Source: a virus. From it: a stretch of DNA of 52,979 bases. The notes below the pieces were generated by a model, which was given only the letters and a program-made list of their open reading frames with translations, was not told where the DNA came from and searched no databases. A program made the translations under genes and the position numbers. Position 1 is the first letter of the stretch; every line of letters starts with the position of its first letter. Of the stretch, positions 46,974 through 52,979 are shown one piece after another. The stretch spans positions 1-52,979 of the IMG/VR virus record IMGVR_UViG_3300031364_000003; one strand, 5' to 3'.

Positions 46974-47900
46974 GGTTACAGTAAATTTTTTAGTGTAACC
47001 GGAAGTGTAACCCTAAAATTTGGAAGCTATTTTTAAATGTGCCTATTTTACTGGTTTGTAGCGTTTACATATTTTGGGGTTACAGTAAGTTACAGGGAGA
47101 TATTTTACTGTAACCGCAGTGTAACCCTGTAGCAGTCCGAGTTGTAGGGACTCTAGGTTACGGTTACAGTAAAAAAGCTATATAGTATAGTATATAAATA
47201 CACCCCCTATACCCTCCCTATGTATATATATTTTTTTATTTTTTTTTATTATATATTAAGTGTAACGTAACCGGACAAGGGCTAAAACCACTATATAACA
47301 GGGCTAGAGCACGGTTACAGTAAGACAATTACCTGTAACTGGAAAATTGGAATGTACTAATACCAATATCTACAGCGGTTACAGCAAAATGTTTTACTGT
47401 AACCTTAGAAAAGTGTATTCAAAACCACTATATGACTGGGTTACACTAAGATTTATAGCGGTTACAGTAAAATGTTTTAGTGTAACCATAGACTAAAAAA
47501 GTATACAGATACATATGGTTACAGCCAATATTTAGCTGTAACCTGGTTAGATTCTATGTGGTTACAGTAGATATGTAAGTGTAACCTATATACCCTACGA
47601 TGCTGTGTCTGCTATGGTTACAGTAGAATTAGGCATACAGATGTATCGGTTACAGCTAAATATTGGCTGTAACCCTTGTAACCTGTTATACTATGATGCT
47701 ATATATCCTATAATGCTGTGTCTGCTATGGTTACAGTAGAATTAGGCATACAGATGTATCGGTTACAGCTAAATATTGGCTGTAACCACTGTAACCTGTT
47801 ATACTATGATGCTATAGAGGCTATGATGCTGTGTCTGCTATGGTTACAGTAGAATTAGGCATACAGATGTATCAGTTACAGCTAAATATTGGCTGTAACC
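46974..47900. repeat. Array of GGTTACAG/CTGTAACC palindromes, candidate replication origin
   Basis: No gene lies in about 1 kb. At least ten inverted repeats of GGTTACAG and CTGTAACC (or close variants), mostly 27-28 bp overall with AT-rich centres, occur at 46974-47000, 47078-47115, 47313-47339, 47377-47404, 47460-47487, 47517-47543, 47560-47586, 47648-47674, 47761-47787 and 47874-47900, with extra single half-sites. Between them 47221-47260 is an almost pure A/T tract. The place directly after the PrimPol/VirE genes and between converging units suits an origin or partition-like site. Confidence 0.8.
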
Positions 47901-47905
47901 GCTGT
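47599..47905. repeat. Three tandem units of about 113 bp within the palindrome array
   Basis: ATGCTGTGTCTGCTATGG followed by GGTTACAGTAGAATTAGGC and ATACAGATGTATC starts at 47600, 47713 and 47826. The units are nearly identical; differences are mainly in the junction (CTTGTAACC, ACTGTAACC, GCTGTAAAA). Confidence 0.93.
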
Positions 47906-47917
47906 AAAAAAAAAGGC

Positions 47918-48100
47918 CTATTCAACCTTTATCAGATTAAATAGGCACCCTCTTTTCCCTCTCTCTTTAGTCTGCACTAATATAGTTTTAATATTTCTAA
48001 AGAAATATGTATTAACCCATTTCCCCCTTTTTACTACAGGGCTTTCGTTATTATTTTTCTTTATGAACTGTTTTAATTGGGCTTCTGTGAGTGTATACAT
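47918..48100 (-). CDS. Hypothetical small basic protein
   Basis: A 60-residue basic protein (MYTLTEAQLKQFIKKNNNES.. RGKWVNTYFFRNIKTILVQTKERGKRG) with no recognised family; GGGAGGG precedes the start. Last gene of the long - strand cluster, ending next to the palindrome array. It overlaps the previous gene by 28 bases. Confidence 0.65.
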   Translation of the reverse strand: MYTLTEAQLKQFIKKNNNESPVVKRGKWVNTYFFRNIKTILVQTKERGKRGCLFNLIKVE

Positions 48101-48435
48101 ATTTTCCCTCCCTTTAGCCTTATTATCCTATTTATCTCCATATTTTGTATCTTGAGAGATTCTATCATATTCTTTAGCATCTTCATACTGCTGTGGACAT
48201 CATAATTTTTAGCCTTCATGTCTTCTAGAACTTTGTATGCTGAGATGTATGTACCTATGCAGCTCTTGTTGTAGCTGTATAGCTCTTTAAACCTTTCTAT
48301 CTTTATAAATATTTTGTCTAAATAGTTCATAGAATTAAAGTCTCCTATAGCCTTTAGGAGTTCTTTAGCCTTATAAGGCTTTTTAGGCCCTACGTTTTCC
48401 CCTTTATCCACCAGGTCTTTATAAAATTTATTCAT
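48073..48435 (-). CDS. Hypothetical helical protein
   Basis: A 120-residue charged helical protein (KDLVDKGENVGPKKPYKAKELLKAIGDFNSM..), with a C-terminal helix rich in Met and Lys. Its ATG overlaps the stop codon of the previous gene; GGAGATGAAG lies upstream. Function unknown. Confidence 0.68.
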   Translation of the reverse strand: MNKFYKDLVDKGENVGPKKPYKAKELLKAIGDFNSMNYLDKIFIKIERFKELYSYNKSCIGTYISAYKVLEDMKAKNYDVHSSMKMLKNMIESLKIQNMEINRIIRLKGGKICIHSQKPN

Positions 48436-48872
48436 ATATCTTCATCTCCTATCTTTGTAGGATAGATATATATTTTTGATATAGAAATATATATCTGTGG
48501 ATCTGCTGTTTCTAGTACTATTTTTGTATCGTCTATGAAGTCTATGGGTTCTAGCCTATAGTCTTTATATTTTATTCTAAAGCCTTCTGTTGTCTTGTGT
48601 TTTTCTGGTATTTGTCTCTTTATCTTTTTTATACAGGAAGAGTAATATACCGAATTATATCTGTCTAGTTCACTAAGTTTTGTATCATAGCCTAAGTTTA
48701 CCAGGTTTATCTGGTATTTTAGGATATACTTTAGTTTTATGAATCTGCCGAATTTTTCGCAATAGAATCCTTTTTTCTCTAAGTATTCTATTAATTCTTT
48801 ATTGATAGGTTTTCTGCATAATGTAGAACCTGTTTTCTTTAGATTTGCTGTTATTGTGTATAATCTGGACAT
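48432..48872 (-). CDS. Hypothetical protein
   Basis: A 146-residue protein (MSRLYTITANLKKTGSTLCRKPI..) with alternating strands and helices, Tyr- and Lys-rich; no family recognised. ATG 48872 is 9 bases after GGAGGG. Its leader (48870-48945) is a divergent version of the repeated leader module, keeping only the GGGGTTTATAGCCCC hairpin. Confidence 0.68.
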   Translation of the reverse strand: MSRLYTITANLKKTGSTLCRKPINKELIEYLEKKGFYCEKFGRFIKLKYILKYQINLVNLGYDTKLSELDRYNSVYYSSCIKKIKRQIPEKHKTTEGFRIKYKDYRLEPIDFIDDTKIVLETADPQIYISISKIYIYPTKIGDEDI

Positions 48873-48969
48873 GTGCATCCCTCCTTTGCGTGATACGTCG
48901 CCACGTGATAGAGCCATTAGGGGCTATAAACCCCTATGTGGCTAGTGAAAATTTATTTTATAAAATAAA

Positions 48970-49323
48970 TTAAGAAGAACTATATAATTTTTTAACATTC
49001 TTATAATACTCATTTTTTGTTACATATTTTTTATATTCTGGGTATTCTGCTATTGATTTTTTTATTAAGATATTTTGTAATTTTCTTAATATTTTCTTAA
49101 TATTTTTTTCAGAATATTCATAGTATTCAATTTTATATCCTTTTCTTTTTAATTTTAATAGAGCTTTGAATAATTCAAAGCAGTGTCTATAATCTGCACA
49201 ATAGAAATTCGGAAGGTCCCACCTTGCACGAGCATTACACTTCCAAATACTTAAACTTAATTTATCATCTGAAAAAATAACATAGTATACTTTCCCAGGT
49301 AAATTATAATTAAATTTTTTCAT
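48970..49323 (-). CDS. Hypothetical basic protein
   Basis: A 117-residue Lys/Tyr-rich protein (MKKFNYNLPGKVYYVIFSDDKLSLSIWKC.., then long charged helices). ATG 49323 follows GGAGGGAGAAAT within leader module A. No family recognised. Part of a run of small proteins with shared leaders. Confidence 0.7.
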   Translation of the reverse strand: MKKFNYNLPGKVYYVIFSDDKLSLSIWKCNARARWDLPNFYCADYRHCFELFKALLKLKRKGYKIEYYEYSEKNIKKILRKLQNILIKKSIAEYPEYKKYVTKNEYYKNVKKLYSSS

Positions 49324-49405
49324 ATTTCTCCCTCCATAATAGGCCTTTTTGTGTGGATGCCTAGCACCTAGAGCCAAAAGGGGCTATGAACCCCTATGTG
49401 GCTAT
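49321..49405 (-). promoter_or_regulatory. Leader module A, copy 1
   Basis: On the - strand: AGCCACATAGGGG..AGCCCCTTTTGGCT (GGGG/CCCC hairpin inside AGCCA/TGGCT), then GTGCTAGGCATCCACAC, AAAAAGGCC and the GGAGGGAG ribosome-binding site before the ATG at 49323. About 85 bp, nearly identical to copies upstream of 49743, 50131 and 50541. Confidence 0.85.
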
Positions 49406-49743
49406 GCACATAACATTGTAGTAGAGTTTATTATTTGTTCGAGGAGAAATATTATTTGTTTTACAATTTCCACTACACTTTCTTCATAATCTAATGTTAC
49501 TAATGTGTCGTTGTAGAAGAAATTATCTGGATTCTCTTTGTAATTTCTTCTTATTTCTATAAAATTAGTTTTTAATTTTATGTCAAAATAAAAATGTAGT
49601 ACATTTTCTGGGCATTTTAATTCTTTGTCATCTTTGTTGTAGATGAATCCAAATTTAATTAGTTCTTTTTCTATTTGTTCTATTTTTTCGAATCTTGCTA
49701 ACTCTATTAATCTAGTATTTATCATATTTTCTAATTTACTCAT
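49402..49743 (-). CDS. Hypothetical acidic protein, paralogue of 50209-50541
   Basis: A 113-residue protein (MSKLENMINTRLIELARFEKIEQIEKEL..). It shares most of its sequence with the 50209-50541 product, including the start, a CPENVLHFYFDIKL core and a C-terminal YEESVVEIVKQIIFLLEQII helix, so it is a recent duplicate together with its leader. Function unknown. Confidence 0.72.
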   Translation of the reverse strand: MSKLENMINTRLIELARFEKIEQIEKELIKFGFIYNKDDKELKCPENVLHFYFDIKLKTNFIEIRRNYKENPDNFFYNDTLVTLDYEESVVEIVKQIIFLLEQIINSTTMLCA

Positions 49744-49815
49744 ATTTTCTCCCTCCATAATAGGCCTTTTTGTGTGGATGCCTAGCACATAGAGCCATTA
49801 GGGGCTATTAACCCT
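49741..49815 (-). promoter_or_regulatory. Leader module A, copy 2
   Basis: Same module as at 49321 with a diverged hairpin (GGGTTAATAGCCCC..). It carries the RBS for 49402-49743. Confidence 0.8.
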
Positions 49816-50131
49816 GGATTGACTTTCTAGCTTCTAAATATTCTTTTTCATCGATATTTAAAGGTAATGGACCTCCTACAGGTGTACAGTCATCTTTATG
49901 CAATAGTTTTTTTGTATATTCGTTAAATGTTGCTTCTTTTCCATTATACGTCCATAGCACATGTTGGTATCTATGGACGTCTACTCTTTTGCCCATCTTT
50001 GTTGTTTTTTCAAATGTGTCCATTAGTTTCCTGGCTATTTTGCTTTCATCAACTCTAATAGCCACCTGATCTACCACTTTAAAGAACCATTTTCTTCCGT
50101 CTACAATTGAATAATATAAATTATTATACAT
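49808..50131 (-). CDS. Hypothetical protein
   Basis: A 107-residue protein (MYNNLYYSIVDGRKWFFKVVDQVAIRVDESKIARKLMDTF.., ending PVGGPLPLNIDEKEYLEARKS). Alpha/beta pattern, no known family. Starts at 50131 in leader module A. Confidence 0.68.
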   Translation of the reverse strand: MYNNLYYSIVDGRKWFFKVVDQVAIRVDESKIARKLMDTFEKTTKMGKRVDVHRYQHVLWTYNGKEATFNEYTKKLLHKDDCTPVGGPLPLNIDEKEYLEARKSIQG

Positions 50132-50213
50132 TTTCTCCCTCCATAATAGGCCTTTTTGTGTGGATGCCTAGCACCTAGAGCCAAAAGGGGCTATGAACCC
50201 CTATGTGGCTATA
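50129..50213 (-). promoter_or_regulatory. Leader module A, copy 3
   Basis: Near-identical to copy 1, including the GGGG/CCCC hairpin, GTGCTAGGCATCC and GGAGGGAG. Confidence 0.85.
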
Positions 50214-50541
50214 CATATAACATTGAAGTTGCTTCTATTATTTCTTCGAGCATTGATATTATTCGTTTTACAATGTTTTCTACATCCTCTTCATAATCTA
50301 ATTTTATGAACTCCTCATCAAAGAACCATTCTCCTTTGTCTTTGTAATCTCTCCCTATTTCTATAACATTAGGTAATAGTTTTATGTTGAAATAGAAATA
50401 TAGGATATTTTCTGGACATTCTAAATGTTTTTCTTTTTTTATGAATCCAAATTCAATTAGTTCTTTTTCTATTTTTTCTATTTTTTCAAATCTTGCTAAC
50501 TCTACTAATCTGTTGTTTATCATATTTTCTAAATTACTCAT
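50209..50541 (-). CDS. Hypothetical acidic protein, paralogue of 49402-49743
   Basis: A 110-residue protein (MSNLENMINNRLVELARFEKIEKIEKEL..; CPENILYFYFNIKL; YEEDVENIVKRIISMLEEII). Duplicate of the 49402 gene. Start ATG 50541 after GGAGGGAGATA; a longer in-frame ORF would start inside the leader and is not supported. Confidence 0.72.
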   Translation of the reverse strand: MSNLENMINNRLVELARFEKIEKIEKELIEFGFIKKEKHLECPENILYFYFNIKLLPNVIEIGRDYKDKGEWFFDEEFIKLDYEEDVENIVKRIISMLEEIIEATSMLYV

Positions 50542-50625
50542 ATTATCTCCCTCCATAATAGGCCTTTTAATGTGGATGCCTAGCACCTAGAGCCAAAAGG
50601 GGCTATGAACCCCTATGTGACTTTT
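50539..50625 (-). promoter_or_regulatory. Leader module A, copy 4
   Basis: Same module, with ATTAAAAGG in place of ACAAAAAGG. It overlaps the end of the 50603 gene, so the hairpin partly forms within upstream coding sequence. Confidence 0.82.
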
Positions 50626-50962
50626 TAGCTTCTGATTGTAATTGTCTAGCGTATTTTTCTGCTACATCCCAAAAGGCAGATAGATTAATGTGTATTTCTT
50701 TTCTATCATCTGATGGAATTGTAACTTGTATTTCTTTTGTTGTATCAAATAGGAAATGTTTTGTAGTTTTGTTAGACTTTGTAATTACTAGAGTTTTTGT
50801 CTCTGGTTCTTTGCATACAAAAACAAATGTTACTATAAGCTGTATGTAGATATCCTCTACAAATTCGGATAACTTTTTACTAAGATATTTTTTTACTAAA
50901 GATTCTCTAGCAAAAAGCATTAATATTTCCCAATTGTCTCTAGTTTCTTTTAATTCATCCAT
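50603..50962 (-). CDS. Hypothetical protein
   Basis: A 119-residue protein (MDELKETRDNWEILMLFARESLVKKYLSKKL.., with a beta core LVITKSNKTTKHFLFDTTKEIQVTIPSDD). No family recognised. It is preceded by the second leader type, GGCGACGGCCGTTAAACGT then GGAGGGAGA. Confidence 0.68.
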   Translation of the reverse strand: MDELKETRDNWEILMLFARESLVKKYLSKKLSEFVEDIYIQLIVTFVFVCKEPETKTLVITKSNKTTKHFLFDTTKEIQVTIPSDDRKEIHINLSAFWDVAEKYARQLQSEAKKSHRGS

Positions 50963-50998
50963 TATCTCCCTCCACGTTTAACGGCCGTCGCCTTGATA
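50952..50998 (-). promoter_or_regulatory. Leader module B upstream of 50962
   Basis: On the - strand AAGGCGACGGCCGTTAAACGT then GGAGGGAGATA. Equivalent sequences precede 51553 and 52289. A hairpin sits just upstream (TTCCATTAAGGCC..TTTTGGAA). Confidence 0.75.
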
Positions 50999-51013
50999 GA
51001 TTCCAAAAGGCTT

Positions 51014-51553
51014 TTAAGGCCTTAATGGAATAGGTGTATATTTCTTTTTTTGCTTTTCATTATCTTTTATGACATTAGAGCCGTGCATTGCTCTAATATC
51101 ATCAAGACTGTATTGCCCACGACTATTAGATTTGCACCATTCAGGTCTATAATACCAGGCTACTTTTTTTCTAGCAAAATATAAACCAGCTTCTTTTAAT
51201 TTGTCTTTATGTTGTTTTGTATCTCCAGTTACCCAAATATACCAGCCACATATTTCTATTTTAAGGCCGTCTAGCTTTATCAATTTTTCTATTAAATCTT
51301 TAAATATCCCAGCTTCTTTGATGTGGCTTTTCATTTTTAGATCACTAAAGTTTTCAGTTAATCTTAAGATATTTTGATCAAATAGAGTATTGATTTCTTG
51401 CATAATTTGTGTTGTATCCCAGTTATTCTTATCGGGATGCCAGATAAAAACATATTGTCTATATACTTTTTTCAGTCTGTCTATTCCCATAATGTTTCTA
51501 AATTCATTTCTTATTTTGTCTAATTCTGTTATATCTTTTCTAGTTTTATCCAT
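51014..51553 (-). CDS. Stand-alone J-domain protein
   Basis: A 179-residue protein. The N-terminal 70 residues form a J domain: helix II YRQYVFIW, the invariant HPDKN (39-43), and helix III TQIMQEINTLFDQN. J domains stimulate DnaK ATPase, so it may redirect the host chaperone to phage replication or assembly. The rest (LEICGWYIWVTGDTKQHKDKLKEAGLYFARKKVAWYYRPEW) resembles a small C-terminal domain seen in phage and plasmid J-proteins, which binds unknown partners. GGAGGGAGAAGA precedes the ATG, after leader type B. Confidence 0.8.
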   Translation of the reverse strand: MDKTRKDITELDKIRNEFRNIMGIDRLKKVYRQYVFIWHPDKNNWDTTQIMQEINTLFDQNILRLTENFSDLKMKSHIKEAGIFKDLIEKLIKLDGLKIEICGWYIWVTGDTKQHKDKLKEAGLYFARKKVAWYYRPEWCKSNSRGQYSLDDIRAMHGSNVIKDNEKQKKKYTPIPLRP

Positions 51554-51623
51554 TCTTCTCCCTCCACACGTTTAACGGCCGCCGCCTTTATAGAGTCTAG
51601 AGGCCAATTAAGGCCTTATAGAC

Positions 51624-52289
51624 TTAAGTATGCGTAGAATAATATCCGCCTGCTTTTTTGCTGAAATCTCTATGCCATATAATACCACCTTCTAGACCTG
51701 TTAATCTGCTATGATGCCATATTACAAAGTATACATCTCCATGATTCCAATCATTATACAAGTCAATAGATATTGCTTCCCAGGTTGTAAAGTCTTTTAA
51801 TTTTTTTATTAGCTGGTTATATTGTGTTTTATTTTCTTGTTTAAGTTTCACCATATTAATACCATGCCATTTTATAACTGGTTTATTAGCTTTCATGCAA
51901 CATAATATATTAATTGGTTTTTTAAGTTTATAATTTTCATAGAAATTATAATAACTTATATAGAATTTATGTCTTTGTCCTTTTATTTCTCCAGTATATA
52001 TGTTTTCATAGTTTATGTGTAATATGTTTATTTCTATTTGGTTATTTTCTGTTAAACTAAATTCTGTAATTATATTATTATCACGTTCTATAAAGTAACC
52101 TTTATTTACTAGAATTGATATGCTTTCTTTATCTATAAGAAAGCTTTCTAAATGTACAGTATCAAAAGGGGTATTTATCTGTGTAAACTTAAATTCTAAA
52201 AAATGGGGTGTATAACTTATCTTTACAAACCCATTGCTTTTATATATTCTAGTACCTGTTTTCTTGTCAAATTTAACTTTATTATTCAT
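51624..52289 (-). CDS. Hypothetical protein, first gene of the minus-strand cluster
   Basis: A 221-residue protein rich in strands, Tyr, Asn and Lys (MNNKVKFDKKTGTRIYKSNGFVKISY.., ending YFVIWHHSRLTGLEGGIIWHRDFSKKAGGYYSTHT). No family recognised. It is preceded by leader type B (GGCGACGGCCTCTAAACGT, GGAGGGAGATA) and followed by a hairpin AAGTCTATAAGGCC..GGCCTCTAGACT. Confidence 0.68.
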   Translation of the reverse strand: MNNKVKFDKKTGTRIYKSNGFVKISYTPHFLEFKFTQINTPFDTVHLESFLIDKESISILVNKGYFIERDNNIITEFSLTENNQIEINILHINYENIYTGEIKGQRHKFYISYYNFYENYKLKKPINILCCMKANKPVIKWHGINMVKLKQENKTQYNQLIKKLKDFTTWEAISIDLYNDWNHGDVYFVIWHHSRLTGLEGGIIWHRDFSKKAGGYYSTHT

Positions 52290-52852
52290 AATTATCTCCC
52301 TCCATACGTTTAGAGGCCGTCGCCTTTAGGATAGATATCCTATATCTGGTTGCCAGGCGGCTTGACGACTTACACGTCAAAGAACTATGTCGATATTAGA
52401 TATCTAGACGACTCGAACGTCTATAGACTCCAGTTACCGCCGTCCTCCCAGTTTTGGAGGGAGGGAGCGTGCTATATAACTACAGTCTAGAGATACATTG
52501 CCATGTACCGACATTAACCAGGATATAAGAGGCCGCAAAAGCGTAGCTGTCTAAATACCTAGAAATAGTTATATCTACCGATATTAAGTTGACAAAGAAC
52601 ATAGTTATGCCATAGACAGGGAGCGGGCAAGGAGCGGGCAAGAAGTCGCCGGGGTGAAAACTAAGTTGTATCATGTTGCATATTCATCATATAACAAATT
52701 GTACCTTATGTGGTTACAAAAAAGTTAAGAATAGTTACAAAAAAGTTAACAAGCTCTAATGTCTTGATATCACAAGCTTACAAGGTTATATAGACTCTAT
52801 AGATATGTAAATATATGGGAATATATAGCATGGGAAATAAATGTACCCTGGG
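52290..52852. other. Non-coding region upstream of the minus-strand cluster
   Basis: No convincing gene. It holds the leader of the 51624 gene, an imperfect hairpin AGGATAGATATCCTATATC (52336-52354), paired motifs GACTTACACGTC and GACTCGAACGTC, a repeat GGGAGCGGGCAAGGAGCGGGCA near 52618, two copies of GTTACAAAAAAGTTAA (52713 and 52733), and a CTTGATATCACAAGC motif near 52763 matching one near 314. The promoter(s) of the - strand genes must lie here, but I see no clear consensus. Confidence 0.55.
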
Positions 52853-52979
52853 AAATAAATGTAAATATCTTATATTTATCCTATATTATGTCACGAAATG
52901 TAAATATATGGTAATTATTGTGGAGGGCTATGTACTAAAGGCTAGGGAATATAATTCGATAGTTATAAAACCCTCGAAT
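52853..52979. repeat. Terminal direct repeat, right copy (circle overlap)
   Basis: Exact second copy of bases 1-127. On the closed circle the two copies collapse into one, joining the gene-poor stretches at both ends of the window. Confidence 0.95.

Noticed and set aside
47599-47905. CRISPR array
   Set aside because: Units are about 113 bp, nearly identical over their whole length, and made of inverted repeats; there are no unique spacers and no cas genes.
870-52289. Alternative genetic code (TAG or TGA reassigned)
   Set aside because: TAA, TAG and TGA all end well-formed genes with correctly placed downstream RBSs; recognised families are full length without internal stops.
52480-52674. 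64-codon minus-strand open frame
   Set aside because: No ribosome-binding site and improbable composition; it sits in the repeat-rich regulatory region.
1-52979. Retron, diversity-generating retroelement or transposase
   Set aside because: No reverse transcriptase, transposase or integrase catalytic motif was found in any frame examined.

Overview
The window is a complete, AT-rich double-stranded DNA phage genome of about 52.85 kb. The first 127 bases are repeated exactly as the last 127, so the sequence closes into a circle. That length is typical of an assembler overlap, so a circular map or circularly permuted packaging is more likely than a true short terminal repeat. The host was probably a low-GC Gram-positive bacterium (Bacillota, Clostridia-like). 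Supporting signs are strong GGAGG ribosome-binding sites, consensus TTGACA/TATAAT and TGnTATAAT promoters, an amidase endolysin, an NlpC/P60 virion enzyme and a sortase-type LPKTG surface protein. The virion looks podovirus-like: P22-type portal, adaptor and beta-rich tail hub, several internal or ejection-type proteins, no tape-measure or sheath genes. Stop codons are used normally.

Layout. (1) 1-870 and 52290-52979 form one gene-poor, repeat-rich stretch across the circle junction. (2) 870-7022 (+): small early genes, several tRNA loci, and strong promoters each followed within about 50-100 bases by an intrinsic terminator and then another promoter. (3) 7183-9907: endolysin, small and large terminase. 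(4) 9929-16544: an accessory island between terminase and portal with a 2-hydroxyacid dehydrogenase, NeuB-, NeuC- and NeuA-like enzymes (a full set for a CMP-nonulosonic/sialic acid), a GT42/DUF115-like putative sugar transferase, and an embedded MT-A70 adenine methyltransferase plus nuclease-like partner. (5) 16708-37595: Com-like zinc ribbon, portal, scaffold-like protein, capsid, tail hub, receptor-binding candidate, coiled-coil proteins (one with NlpC/P60 and peptidoglycan-binding domains), a 1739-residue polyvalent protein and an XhlA-like holin. (6) 37879-42403 (+): a DUF2800-DUF2815 fusion, an LPKTG surface protein and small genes. (7) 42575-44751 (-): SNF2 helicase, VRR-NUC nuclease and small proteins. 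(8) 44858-46889 (+): PrimPol-type primase and VirE-type ATPase, followed by about 0.9 kb of GGTTACAG/CTGTAACC palindromes, the best origin candidate. (9) 47918-52289 (-): about ten small genes, many preceded by near-identical leader repeats, including a stand-alone J-domain protein.

Most striking points: a tRNA whose 3' half lies upstream of its 5' half (5641-5752), with all stems restored when permuted and with flanks that pair with each other; the phage-borne nonulosonic acid pathway with a candidate transferase; the palindrome array after the primase/helicase genes; the repeated leader modules on the minus strand; and a recurrent GTGTATTTATG translation-initiation context.
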